A stretch of 43,445 nucleotides of DNA from an uncultured Eubacteriales bacterium (GCA_902773665.1 CACYFF010000021.1:1-43445); one strand, 5' to 3'; shown: positions 7,896-16,498, counted from the stretch's first letter. A program made the numbers and translations. The notes: generated by a model from the sequence alone, not told the origin.

Positions 7896-8647
7896 ACTTT
7901 TCTCTCCTCGGGGACAGGTTCGCCCGCTTCCTGACGGATGCGGTACAGCTCGTCCTGGATCTTCTGCTGGACGAGAGCGCTTACGTCCGGGGTCTTCATT
8001 CCTTCGATCTCTTCCGGTTCGATGGCGGGCAGGATGTGGAAATACACGTCCGCCGGTCTCAGCCGTCTCTGCTGCTCGAAGATCTTATACGATCCGTCGA
8101 TGACGAAGGGGACGATGGGCACACCGGCCTTGACGGCGCAGCGGAAGGCACCGGGCTTGAACTCGTTCATCTCCGCTTTCTGGCTGCGGGTGCCTTCGGG
8201 GAATACGACGACGGTGCGGCCGTTCTCCAGCAGCGTCTGGGCCTGCTTGATGGATTCCAGGGTATGGCGGGGATTGCCGCGGTCCATGAAGATGCAGTTG
8301 GCGTTGGCCATCCATTGGGATACGATGGGGATCTTTTTCGTCTCGATCTTTGCGATGATGGAGTACAGGTTCTCCAGTTCCCGCATAATGAGCAGAATAT
8401 CCATGTCGCCCTGATGGTTGCCCACGTAGAGCACCGGGCGATCGTCGATCAGGTTTTCTTCGCCGCTCTTGTGCAGCCTGACCCCCGCGATCCGCATGAG
8501 AGGCCGGATCCAGGTGTGGCAGATAGCGGTGGCTTTGCGGTAGGCTCCCTGCTGGTCCTTTTCGTGCTTAAAGTGCCAATAGATGCAGCTGGGGATATTG
8601 ACGATGGCGGCAAGCGCTGCCGTCAGTAAAAACAGAATACTTCTCAT
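7871..8647 (-). CDS. plsC: 1-acyl-sn-glycerol-3-phosphate acyltransferase (PlsC family)
   Basis: 258 residues with an N-terminal hydrophobic anchor (MRSILFLLTAALAAIVNI). The acyltransferase motifs are in order: NHQGDMD (HxxxxD catalytic dyad), IFMDRGN, and FPEGTRS. It transfers an acyl chain to lysophosphatidic acid to give phosphatidic acid at the inner membrane. A longer frame extends to 8911, but that part is antisense to the start of typA and is not credible. The ATG at 8647 has GAGG upstream and a hydrophobic anchor straight after it. The methyltransferase gene follows with an overlap. The promoter must lie in the gap shared with divergent typA. Confidence 0.88.
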   Translation of the reverse strand: MRSILFLLTAALAAIVNIPSCIYWHFKHEKDQQGAYRKATAICHTWIRPLMRIAGVRLHKSGEENLIDDRPVLYVGNHQGDMDILLIMRELENLYSIIAKIETKKIPIVSQWMANANCIFMDRGNPRHTLESIKQAQTLLENGRTVVVFPEGTRSQKAEMNEFKPGAFRCAVKAGVPIVPFVIDGSYKIFEQQRRLRPADVYFHILPAIEPEEIEGMKTPDVSALVQQKIQDELYRIRQEAGEPVPEERKVWNAPQNS

Positions 8648-8694
8648 AAAAAATTTTACCTCGCCGTTGATTTTATCATAAATGTGAGGGATTT

Positions 8695-8703
8695 TGTGAT
8701 AAT
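8695..8703 (+). promoter_or_regulatory. Probable extended -10 promoter of typA
   Basis: TGTGATAAT (TG at 8695-8696, GATAAT at 8698-8703) about 40 bases before the typA start. There is no good -35. The divergent plsC promoter must overlap this 95-bp gap. Confidence 0.45.
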
Positions 8704-8741
8704 ATATAAAAGTTAAAGTTACAGACAGAGGAACACACAAT

Positions 8742-10634
8742 ATGAGCAAGAAGAAAATTATCAATATCGCGGTCATCGCCCACGTAGACGCCGGAAAATC
8801 CACCCTGGTGGATGCATTTCTGGCCCAGAGCGGCGTGTTCCGCGAAAACGAAGAGATGGTAGCCCAGACCATGGACTCCAACGACCTGGAGCGGGAGAGA
8901 GGCATCACCATCTATTCCAAGAACTGTTCCGTCATGCACGACGGTTACAAGATCAATATCGTGGATACCCCGGGTCACGCGGACTTCTCCTCGGAAGTGG
9001 AGCGCATCATCAAGACTGTGGATACGGTCATCCTGCTGGTGGACTCCTCCGAAGGCCCCATGCCCCAGACCCGTTTCGTGCTCCAGAAGTCCCTGGAACA
9101 GAACCTCAATCCGATCCTGCTGATCAACAAGATCGACAAGCGCGACGCGCGGATCGACGAGGTCGTGGACGAAGTCTACGAGCTGTTTATGGATCTGGAG
9201 GCCAACGACCGGCAGCTGGATTTCCCCATCCTGTACGGCATCGCCCGCCAGGGCATCGTCGTGAGAGATCCGGCGGATGCTGCAGGGGTCACCGTGGAGA
9301 GCGAGAGCGGCTCCAAGGTGAGAAAGAGAGCGGCGGGCCAGGACGGTCTGAACATTACGCCGCTGTTCGAGACCATTATCGAGCAGGTGGGGGGCTATGA
9401 GGACGCGGACGAAGAACCGTTGCAGTTCCAGATCTCCACGCTGGCGTACGACGACTACATCGGCCGTCTTGGCATCGGCCGCGTGACCCGCGGCAAGATC
9501 CGTCCGGGTCAGCAGGTCGCGGTGTGCAAGCCCGATGGCACGTATAAGATGGGCAAGGTCAACCAGACCTTCGTGTACAGAGGCCTTAAGAGAACGGCTG
9601 TGGACGAAGTCGGAAGCGGCGATATCTGCGTCATTTCCGGTATTTCCGACATTACGATCGGCGACACGCTCTGCGAAGAAGAGCACATCGATCCGCTGCC
9701 CCACATCGAGATCGAGGAGCCGACGCTGTCCATGAATTTTATGGTCAACTCGTCCCCGTTTGCGGGCAAGGAAGGCAAGTACGTTACGACTCGCCACATC
9801 AAGGAGAGGCTGGAAAAGGAACTGGAGGTCAACGTCGGTCTGCTGGTGGAGCCCACCGACAGCACGGATTCCTTCAAGGTGTCCGGCAGAGGCGAGCTGC
9901 ATCTGTCCATCCTCATTGAAAACATGCGCCGCGAAGGCTACGAGCTGGCGGTGTCCAAGCCGGAAGTCATCTTAAAGCGGGGTGACCACGGTCAGAAGCA
10001 GGAGCCCGTGGAAGAGGTCGTCATCGAAGTGCCCGACCAGTATTCCGGCGGGGTCATCTCCGACCTCAACCTGCGCAAGGGCATGATGGTCTCCATGGAC
10101 GGCCGCAACGGCAGATCCCGGCTGGTATACACCGTGCCCACGAGAGGCATCCTGGGCTACCGCAGCCAGTTCATCAACCAGACCCACGGCGAAGGCACCA
10201 TGGTGCAGCGCTTTATCGGTTACGAGGATTATAAAGGCGAGATCCCGGGCAGAACGGCAGGTGCCATCATCGCCCAGGAGGAAGGCGTTTCCACGCCTTA
10301 CGCGCTCAACAATATCCAGGAGAGGGCGCAGATGTTCATCGGACCTCAGACGCATGTTTACGAAGGCATGATCGTGGGCCAGAACAGCCGCTCGGACGAC
10401 ATGATCGTAAATCCCTGCAAGGCGAAGAAGGCCTCCAACATGCGGGCTGCAGGTTCGGACGACGCCGTTAAGCTGTCCCCGTTCCGCAAGTTCTCCCTGG
10501 AGGAAGCGCTGGAGTGGATCGGCGACGACGAACTGGTGGAGGTCACCCCGACCGACATCCGCCTGCGCAAGAAGATCTTAAACGAGCTGGAGAGAAGGAG
10601 AGCCGGAAGATGGATCGCACCGGAGAACAGGTAA
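8742..10634 (+). CDS. typA: Ribosome-associated GTPase TypA/BipA
   Basis: This 630-residue translational GTPase has full family length. G1 is AHVDAGKST, switch II/G3 is DTPGHADF, G4 is NKIDK, and switch I is in RERGITIYSK. An EF-Tu-like domain 2, EF-G domain III/V-like parts and the BipA-specific C-terminal domain follow (GYRSQFINQTHGEG, then the Lys/Arg-rich region after VNPCKAKKASNMRAAG). TypA acts on the 70S ribosome during stress or low temperature and in 50S assembly. AGAGGAA precedes the ATG. The last 25 bases overlap the start of the rlmD-like pseudogene, so the two were cotranscribed. Confidence 0.97.
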   Translation: MSKKKIINIAVIAHVDAGKSTLVDAFLAQSGVFRENEEMVAQTMDSNDLERERGITIYSKNCSVMHDGYKINIVDTPGHADFSSEVERIIKTVDTVILLVDSSEGPMPQTRFVLQKSLEQNLNPILLINKIDKRDARIDEVVDEVYELFMDLEANDRQLDFPILYGIARQGIVVRDPADAAGVTVESESGSKVRKRAAGQDGLNITPLFETIIEQVGGYEDADEEPLQFQISTLAYDDYIGRLGIGRVTRGKIRPGQQVAVCKPDGTYKMGKVNQTFVYRGLKRTAVDEVGSGDICVISGISDITIGDTLCEEEHIDPLPHIEIEEPTLSMNFMVNSSPFAGKEGKYVTTRHIKERLEKELEVNVGLLVEPTDSTDSFKVSGRGELHLSILIENMRREGYELAVSKPEVILKRGDHGQKQEPVEEVVIEVPDQYSGGVISDLNLRKGMMVSMDGRNGRSRLVYTVPTRGILGYRSQFINQTHGEGTMVQRFIGYEDYKGEIPGRTAGAIIAQEEGVSTPYALNNIQERAQMFIGPQTHVYEGMIVGQNSRSDDMIVNPCKAKKASNMRAAGSDDAVKLSPFRKFSLEEALEWIGDDELVEVTPTDIRLRKKILNELERRRAGRWIAPENR

Positions 10635-11812
10635 CGATCAATATTACGGACATCAGTACACAAGGCGAGGGCATCGGCAAAGCCGGCGGCCTCGCCGTTT
10701 TTGCTGCGGACGCGCTGCCCGGCGATCGGGTGCTGGCGGAAATTACGGAAGATAAGGGCCGGTTTGCGAAGGCCCGGGTACTGGAGCGGCTGGAAAGCTC
10801 CCCCGACCGGGTGGAAGCGGATTGCCCGAATGCCGGAAACTGCGGCGGCTGTGCACTGCGGTGCCTGAAGTACGAGGCCCAGCTGCGCTGGAAGGAAAAC
10901 TTCGTGCGGGGCGCGCTGCAGAGGATCGGCGGGTTCGAAGATCCGGAGGTGCAGCCGATCCGGGGCATGGAGCAACCTTTCGACTACCGCAACAAGGTGG
11001 AATTCGCGGTAGAAAAGGGCGGACGCATCGGCTATTACGCCGCCGGCAGCCACACGCTCTGCGATTATCACGGCTGCCGCATCGCGTTCCCCGAGGCGAT
11101 CGCCATGGCGGACGCGTTTGCTGCGCATCCGGTGAAGGGAGTTAAACAGATGATCTTCCGCCGGGGCAGCAGCGGCCAGACCATGGCTGTGATCGTTTCG
11201 GATAAGCAGAAACTCACCCACCTGGAGGAACTCATCTACGCCCTGGACGACGCCGCGGAGGATCTGCGGTCCGTGGTGTGGGTAGACGGTGCAAGATCGA
11301 CGGTCTTGGCGGGTGCGCCCATCATCGAGGATACGATAACAACTATTCTGTCGATCATTAAAGTCGAGGTCGGCGCCCAGAGCTTCTACCAGGTGAACCC
11401 GCAGCAGACGGGCGTGCTCTACAGCCTGGCGCAGCAGTATGCGGATCTTTCCGGCAGCGAGAGCGTGCTGGATCTGTACTGCGGTGCGGGCAGCATCGGC
11501 CTTTCGATGGCGGGACATTGCCGCAGGGTCATCGGTGTGGAGTCTGTAAAGCCCGCCGTGATCGCCGCCAACCGCAACGCCGTCATCAATGGCATCGTGA
11601 ACGCGGAGTTCCTGTGCGGCAAGGCGGAGGAAGTGGTGCCGCAGAAGCTGCAGGGGGTCAAAGCGGACGTCGTCGTGCTGGACGCTGGCCCGGGATCTGA
11701 AGATCCTGGCGGAAAAGGGCTATCGGCTGAAGGAATGCACCCCGGTGGATATGTTCCCCTTCACCCTCGGAATAGAAAGTGTAAGCCTTTTGACGAGATG
11801 ATCCATGGTTAA
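10610..11812 (+). pseudogene. RlmD/RumA-type 23S rRNA (uracil-5-)-methyltransferase, catalytic segment deleted and frame lost
   Basis: The first 355 or so residues are a normal RlmD-like protein: a TRAM-like start (TISTQGEGIGK region), Fe-S cysteines in DCPNAGNCGGC, the FYQVNPQQTG motif and the SAM motif VLDLYCGAGSIGL. At about 11685, right after ADVVVLD, the expected DPPR...SCNPAT stretch with the catalytic Cys is missing. The DNA jumps to what in another frame reads ARDLKILAEKGYRLKE, the normal C-terminus, ending at 11801. The annotated frame therefore continues as nonsense to 11812. Roughly 35-40 codons are gone and the deletion is out of frame, so the product cannot be an active methyltransferase. 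The start ATG at 10610 lies inside the end of typA with GGAG upstream. A real mutation and an assembly error are both possible. Confidence 0.85.
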
Positions 11813-11969
11813 ACTGACGGAATACGAACAGAATATGCTGGAGGGTGCGGAAGGCCCTGCGGTAGCGGATTTTACGGATGTGGATCTGTTTTCTCTCATC
11901 CGGACGGGAGATATCGTGGAACTGGATGGCAGTACGGGCGAAGTTGTCATCTGGAAGAAAAATCGATAG
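11805..11969 (+). CDS. 54-residue aconitase-X-like mini-protein (large-subunit start joined to swivel-domain end)
   Basis: The product begins MVKLTEYEQNMLEGAEGPAV, like the start of the aconitase X catalytic (DUF521) subunit, and ends DLFSLIRTGDIVELDGSTGE, like the end of the aconitase X swivel (DUF126) subunit. Everything between, several hundred residues in real AcnX, is absent. A longer relative (93 residues) lies at 39874-40155 and shares both ends. The gene overlaps the end of the broken rlmD frame and has no good ribosome binding site. It may be the internally deleted remnant of a larger gene, or a small protein family of its own. An active dehydratase is impossible at this size. Confidence 0.5.
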   Translation: MVKLTEYEQNMLEGAEGPAVADFTDVDLFSLIRTGDIVELDGSTGEVVIWKKNR

Positions 11970-12108
11970 AAAATGCGAAAAAACGGCTCATGCAACCGCC
12001 AGTTGCGGAATTGCCAAGAGGACTTGGTGGTCTGCAACCGGGAAAAAACATAAGATGGACCCGTAAACAGGAGGCCGCAGGGCCTTTCAAGATACGGGAG
12101 GAAACCAA

Positions 12109-13077
12109 ATGATACTGGCAGATAAGATCATCAATTTAAGAAAACGGGAAGGCTGGAGCCAGGAAGAACTGGCAGACAGACTCGGCGTAAGCCGGCAGTC
12201 CATCTCCAAGTGGGAGGGCGCCCAATCCATCCCCGATATGAAGAAGATCCTGGCGATGGCAGATCTGTTCGGGGTCAGCACGGACTACCTGCTGCGGGAC
12301 GAACTGGAGGAGCCGGACGGCGACGGTCCGGTGGAAGAACCTGCTGCAGGATCACCGGCCCATAAAGTGAGCCTGGAGGAAGCGCAGGCGTACATCGCCG
12401 CGCGGCTGGAGGCGGGCCCCCGGTCTGCGCTGGGCGTAGCGCTCTGCATCCTGTCTCCGATCCTGCTGATCGCGATCAGCGGCATGGTGGAAGCGGGAGT
12501 GTGCCCGCTTTCGGAAAACGCGGCCATGGCGATCGGGCTCATCGTGCTGCTGCTGTTCGTGGTGGCGGCCGTCTCCATCTTCATCTTTAACGACAGCAAA
12601 CTGAAGCGTTTCGAATATATGGAACAGGAAGATCTGGACACCGAGTATGGAGTCTCCGGACTTGCCAGGGAGCTGATGGACCGCCAGGAAGCCAGCCACA
12701 CCCGCTCTACGGTGCTGGGCGTAGGCCTGTGCGTCGCTTCGTCCATTCCGCTGTTCATTACGATGGTGCTGAAGAACGAAGTGTACATGATCTACGGGGT
12801 CTGCTTTATCCTGATGTTCGTGGCGGCCGGCGTCTACCTGTTGATCCGCACGAACACCGAGCGCGACACTTATCTGGCGCTGCTGGAGGAAGGGGACTAC
12901 ACCCGGGAAAACAAGGCTGCGAACCGGGAGGTCGTTGGGATCTTCTGGGGGATCACAATCGCGCTCTATCTGGGCATCAGCCTTCTGACCATGCGCTGGG
13001 AACTGACCTGGGTCGTCTGGCCCATCGCCGGCATCCTGTACGGCGTGGTGCTGGAGTTCGTGAAAAAGGATCTGTAA
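12109..13077 (+). CDS. XRE-family DNA-binding regulator fused to a four-helix membrane domain
   Basis: 322 residues. Residues 7-60 form a Cro/C1-type helix-turn-helix (WSQEELADRLGVSRQSISKW), followed by an acidic linker. Two pairs of hydrophobic helices follow (about 105-160 and 200-320) with a charged cytoplasmic loop between them. This is a membrane-anchored one-component regulator of a type common in Clostridia; its ligand and targets are unknown. GGGAGG lies 8-9 bases before the ATG. The 139-bp region upstream contains no convincing promoter but has short inverted repeats (CAACCGCCAGTTG near 11993). It is followed by a strong terminator. Confidence 0.85.
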   Translation: MILADKIINLRKREGWSQEELADRLGVSRQSISKWEGAQSIPDMKKILAMADLFGVSTDYLLRDELEEPDGDGPVEEPAAGSPAHKVSLEEAQAYIAARLEAGPRSALGVALCILSPILLIAISGMVEAGVCPLSENAAMAIGLIVLLLFVVAAVSIFIFNDSKLKRFEYMEQEDLDTEYGVSGLARELMDRQEASHTRSTVLGVGLCVASSIPLFITMVLKNEVYMIYGVCFILMFVAAGVYLLIRTNTERDTYLALLEEGDYTRENKAANREVVGIFWGITIALYLGISLLTMRWELTWVVWPIAGILYGVVLEFVKKDL

Positions 13078-13099
13078 AGAACCGTTCTCGCCTGAGTTG

Positions 13100-13128
13100 T
13101 AGACAAATGTCGATAAATTTAGTACAAT
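13100..13128 (+). promoter_or_regulatory. Promoter-like sequence upstream of a strong terminator
   Basis: TAGACA (13100-13105), 17-bp spacer, TACAAT (13123-13128). Transcripts from here would meet the terminator at 13145-13183 within about 50 nt, before the PAP2-like gene. Confidence 0.5.
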
Positions 13129-13144
13129 ATAGCTAGGTAAGACA

Positions 13145-13183
13145 GGCGCTTTCAGGCAGTAAAAGCCTGAAGGCGTCTTTTTT
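13145..13183 (+). terminator. Strong intrinsic terminator or leader attenuator
   Basis: 13-bp stem (13145-13157 and 13165-13177, two G-U pairs), 7-nt loop and six T residues. It can end the XRE transcript, but it also lies between the only visible promoter and the PAP2-like gene. Confidence 0.85.
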
Positions 13184-13205
13184 CATAGCGGAAAGGGGGA
13201 CTCGC

Positions 13206-13889
13206 ATGAACTATCTATGGAGCAGGATCCGGGAAGTTCCCAGGTGGGGATGGGCCTTCGGCATCGTCTATTTTGCGCTGCAGTACGGCATGTACCGTCT
13301 CGGCGAGCTGCTGAGCCGGGTGCTGGGCACGGTCTCCTACGCTTTTCCCTGCAAGATCCCCGTTCTGGACGATCTATTTCCTCTGGTGCCTGCTTTTGCG
13401 GTCATCTATCTCTATTCGTATTTCTTCTGGATCTGCGGCCCCATTGCGGTGTCCCTTACGAAAAAGCGCAACTTCGTCAACTACATCTGCGGGCTGTCGC
13501 TGTCCTATCTCATCGGGTTTCTGTTTTTCGTCTTTCTGCCGACCTACATGGACCGGACGGCGGAGGGACTAATGGAGGCGGCGAAACAGCCCGGTATCTT
13601 CAACGCCATGCTGGCCACGATCTACGCGGCGGACGGCAGCGAATATGCCTTCAACCTGTTTCCGTCGTACCATTGCCTCATCAGCCTGTACTGCTATCTG
13701 GGCGTACGGGGCCAGGAGGAGATCTCCCGCGGGTTCCAAATCTATTCCCTGGTGATGGTGGTGCTCATCTGTCTGTCCACGGTCCTGACGAAACAACATT
13801 ACGTGATCGACATGGTCGGGGGGCTCGGCATCGCGTTCTTCTGCTATAATCTAATGGGGCGGCTTGACCCCGGCAAACGTTGGGAATAA
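13206..13889 (+). CDS. PAP2-like integral membrane phosphatase/lipid enzyme
   Basis: 227 residues with five to six hydrophobic segments. Motifs FPSYHCLIS (about residues 152-160, PSxH) and STVLTKQHYVIDMVGG (S...H...D, about 190-206) match the C-terminal two thirds of the PAP2 active site, as in the inositolphosphorylceramide-synthase-like branch. Such enzymes dephosphorylate or transfer lipid phosphates such as undecaprenyl pyrophosphate or phosphatidate. The substrate is not deducible. GAAAGGGGGA precedes the ATG. The M28 peptidase gene follows after 15 bp, and an internal extended -10 promoter near the end of this gene probably drives that one too. Confidence 0.75.
   Translation: MNYLWSRIREVPRWGWAFGIVYFALQYGMYRLGELLSRVLGTVSYAFPCKIPVLDDLFPLVPAFAVIYLYSYFFWICGPIAVSLTKKRNFVNYICGLSLSYLIGFLFFVFLPTYMDRTAEGLMEAAKQPGIFNAMLATIYAADGSEYAFNLFPSYHCLISLYCYLGVRGQEEISRGFQIYSLVMVVLICLSTVLTKQHYVIDMVGGLGIAFFCYNLMGRLDPGKRWE
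13842..13850 (+). promoter_or_regulatory. Extended -10 promoter for the M28 peptidase gene
   Basis: TGCTATAAT inside the end of the PAP2-like gene, about 55 bases before the next ATG. Confidence 0.45.
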
Positions 13890-13904
13890 CCAAGGAGAAC
13901 GAAC

Positions 13905-15134
13905 ATGGACCAGAAACAACTACAGCAGATCTTCCTCGATACGGATTTCGTGCACTGGAGCGGCACGCCGGAAGAATTGAAGGTCGCGGAATATTTAAAA
14001 GCGAAGTGCGAAGGACTGGGCGTGCCAGCGCACCTGGAAGGCTTCCGGGTGGCATCTGCGGACATCGAAAGCGCGCAGGTGCTGGCAGACGGAAAGGAGA
14101 TACCCTGCAAGGGCTTCTTCGGCTGCGGCAGCGGCACAGTCGAGGGCGAACTGTACTACATGACCGCCACAGACCCCGTATCCATCGCCGGCGCGAAGGA
14201 TAAGATCGTGCTGCTGGATACCCAGGGATTCAGCTTTTTTACCTATCAGGACCTGATGAAGGCCGGCGCGAAAGGCATCCTGTGCACCTATGGCAATCTG
14301 TATTATCCGCAGACGGATATCGACGAACGGGATCTGCGGGAGCACGTAGTCGGCGATGCCCGCAAGGTGCTCTGCGCCATGATCCACATCAGCAGCGCCG
14401 TGGAGCTGGTCCGGGACGGTGTTAAGCGCGTGCAGATCTCGGTACAGCAGAAGGAGTTCGACGGTGAATCCCATAACGTCGTCGCGGAGATCCCCGGCAG
14501 AAACGGGGAATTCCTTACGCTTTCCGCCCATCTGGATACGACCCGGATGTCTCACGGCTCCTACGACAACATGTCCGGCTGCGTCGGACTTCTCGGCGTG
14601 ATGGATGCGCTGAAAGGTGCAGACCTGAATTATGGGCTGCGCTTCGTCTTCTGCGGCAGCGAGGAGAGGGGACTGCTGGGGTCGAAGGCCTATGTCCGTG
14701 ACCACGAACAGGACCTGGAAAAGACGGCCCTCAACATCAACCTGGACATGATCGGCACCATTATGGGCAAATTCATCGCCTGCGCTTCTGCGGAAGAAGC
14801 CCTGGCAAGTTATCTGCGCTACATGGGCGCGGAACTGAACTTCCCGGTGGATGCCCACACCGGTGTCTACTCCAGCGACTCCACGCCTTTCGCGGATAAG
14901 GGCGTGCCGGCTGTTTCCCTGGCCCGCATCGCAGGAGGGAATGCGGCGCCGATCCACTGCCGCTACGACACGATGGATGTGCTTTCCATGGGTCAAATGG
15001 AAAAAGACATCGCCTTTATCGCGGAGTTTACCCGCCGCATGGCCTGCAGCGCCGCCTGCCCGGTCTCCCGGGAGATGCCGGAGAAGGTGAAGACGGAACT
15101 GGACGAGTATCTCAACCGCAAAAGAAAGGCTTAA
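13905..15134 (+). CDS. M28-family zinc aminopeptidase with PA-like insert
   Basis: 409 residues. The two-zinc site of clan MH is complete: His in SAHLDTT, bridging Asp in YDNMSG, the Glu pair in GSEERG, Asp in NLDMIG and His in PIHCRYDT. Residues about 80-180 form a PA-like insert (DPVSIAGAKDKIVLLDTQG...KAGAKGILCTYG). There is no signal peptide, so it is probably a cytoplasmic peptidase acting on imported peptides. CCAAGGAGAACGAAC precedes the ATG. It is the last gene of a two-gene unit and is followed by a hairpin terminator shared with the convergent pmbA gene. Confidence 0.85.
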   Translation: MDQKQLQQIFLDTDFVHWSGTPEELKVAEYLKAKCEGLGVPAHLEGFRVASADIESAQVLADGKEIPCKGFFGCGSGTVEGELYYMTATDPVSIAGAKDKIVLLDTQGFSFFTYQDLMKAGAKGILCTYGNLYYPQTDIDERDLREHVVGDARKVLCAMIHISSAVELVRDGVKRVQISVQQKEFDGESHNVVAEIPGRNGEFLTLSAHLDTTRMSHGSYDNMSGCVGLLGVMDALKGADLNYGLRFVFCGSEERGLLGSKAYVRDHEQDLEKTALNINLDMIGTIMGKFIACASAEEALASYLRYMGAELNFPVDAHTGVYSSDSTPFADKGVPAVSLARIAGGNAAPIHCRYDTMDVLSMGQMEKDIAFIAEFTRRMACSAACPVSREMPEKVKTELDEYLNRKRKA

Positions 15135-15145
15135 GACGGTAAGAA

Positions 15146-15176
15146 AAAGCCGCTGAGGATCTTCCTCAGCGGCTTT
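15146..15176. terminator. Bidirectional terminator between M28 peptidase and pmbA
   Basis: 13-bp perfect stem (15146-15158 and 15164-15176), 5-nt loop. The minus-strand side reads into TTTTTCTT; the plus-strand U-run is shorter. Confidence 0.8.
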
Positions 15177-15188
15177 GCTATGCCTTTT

Positions 15189-16487
15189 TTATTTTCCGGA
15201 GATGACGATTCCATCCACCGCGAGGTAGGGCAGGGAGAAGACGCCGGAGTCGTCGGTCTCCTTCGATATGCCGCGCACGTGCTGCAGCATGTCACCGAGG
15301 TTGCCGTTGATCATGGTCTCAGTCACTGCACAGGTCACGCGGCCGTGTTCGATCAGAAAGCTGTTCTTCGCGACGCCGGAGAATTCGCCGTTCGTGCCCG
15401 GTTGACCCCCGGAAAACCCGCCGATGAGCAGGCCTTTTTCGATGCCGGCGAGGATATCCTCCAGGCTTTCCGTACCCGGCTTCATGATGAGGTCGGAGCA
15501 GCTGCTCTTCATGACGGGCCGGCCGGTCTTGTTCGCCGCGTAAAGGCTCAACATATGGGCCTTTAACACGCCGTTTTCGATAACGTTTACGGGTTCGGAC
15601 AGATAGCCGTCGCCCGTGAGGCGCTCGCCGCAGACGATGCGGGAGTCGAAGGGATCGAAACCGATCGTGATCCGTTCGTCCGCCACCTTTTCTCCGACCT
15701 TATCGAGCCAGAGGCTGGTACCGTCCAGAACGACGCCGCTGCCGGCGTAGTTGTCCAGGGTCATCCCGATAAAGTCGAGCAGGCAGCCCGGCGTAAACAC
15801 CGTGGTGCCTTCGAATTTGCCGGACAGGGGAGCAGGGTCGATCTGCCGCTGGATCGCGTCGAACTTTCTGCGGAAATCGCCGAGGTCGATGAGTTTTCCC
15901 TCCAGGGAGTCCAGGCGCTGGAACGCGTATTCCAGGCCGGTATTCTTTTCGCCGTCACCGGCGGAGAACTCGGTCGTCACATCGTACCAGCCGCTTACGG
16001 AGTCGGCCTGCGTGCCGTTGCTGTTGCGGTAGATGGTATGTCCTGCGGTGTGGTCCGCCACCATTTCCATGACGTGCACGCAGGGGTATTCCGCCGCGAT
16101 ATCGGCCTGCAGTTCCTCCAGTCTGTCGAAGAACGTATCAAAGTCCGCCTTGACCGCACCCTGGGTAAACGTGTGGACGCCCTGATCCGGCGCGATGTCG
16201 TGGGCCGGGTCATCCGGGGCGCTCTCTGCAGCAGCCAGCGCGCTTTCCACGAGGGCAGTCAGGCCTTCCTCGCTCAGGTCGTTGCCGCTGGCCGTGCCTT
16301 TTCGTCCGGCCGCGAAGACCGTTACGCCTGCGCCGCCGCCGAAGACGGTGCGCATCAGTTTAAAGGCGTCGCCTTCCGTGTTGAGCTCCTGCTTTTCGGA
16401 TTCGCGCACGGAGAGCGCATATTTTTCGACGGACTTCGCCTTCAGAACGGATTCCAGAAAGTCCGCTTTCTTGTTTAATTCACTCAT
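15189..16487 (-). CDS. pmbA: TldE/PmbA-family protein, partner of TldD
   Basis: 432 residues from the ATG at 16487, which has AAGGAGGA 7-8 bases upstream; the in-frame extension to 16595 runs into tldD and is rejected. It is a PmbA/TldE protein: ESEKQELNTEGDAF near the start, a central RNSNGTQADSVSGWYD segment, and a C-terminal barrel with GGFSGGQPGTNGEFSG. It lacks the HExxxH zinc motif, as expected for the non-catalytic partner. TldD/TldE heterodimers cleave unstructured peptides and mature some RiPPs. The gene lies 11 bases after tldD in one operon. No RiPP precursor was found nearby. Confidence 0.9.
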   Translation of the reverse strand: MSELNKKADFLESVLKAKSVEKYALSVRESEKQELNTEGDAFKLMRTVFGGGAGVTVFAAGRKGTASGNDLSEEGLTALVESALAAAESAPDDPAHDIAPDQGVHTFTQGAVKADFDTFFDRLEELQADIAAEYPCVHVMEMVADHTAGHTIYRNSNGTQADSVSGWYDVTTEFSAGDGEKNTGLEYAFQRLDSLEGKLIDLGDFRRKFDAIQRQIDPAPLSGKFEGTTVFTPGCLLDFIGMTLDNYAGSGVVLDGTSLWLDKVGEKVADERITIGFDPFDSRIVCGERLTGDGYLSEPVNVIENGVLKAHMLSLYAANKTGRPVMKSSCSDLIMKPGTESLEDILAGIEKGLLIGGFSGGQPGTNGEFSGVAKNSFLIEHGRVTCAVTETMINGNLGDMLQHVRGISKETDDSGVFSLPYLAVDGIVISGK

Positions 16488-16498
16488 TTCCGTCCTCC

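Noticed and set aside
8648-8911. N-terminal extension of the PlsC-like frame
   Set aside because: It runs antisense through the typA start codon and GTPase motif. The ATG at 8647 with a hydrophobic anchor is the better start.
8676-9902. 408-codon minus-strand frame antisense to typA
   Set aside because: It lies fully opposite a canonical GTPase gene and shows shadow composition.
10358-11518. 386-codon minus-strand frame antisense to typA/rlmD
   Set aside because: The coding signal belongs to the plus strand and no domain is recognisable.
11973-12053. 26-codon ORF between the AcnX-like mini-gene and the XRE gene
   Set aside because: No ribosome binding site, no terminator pairing and no clear codon bias.
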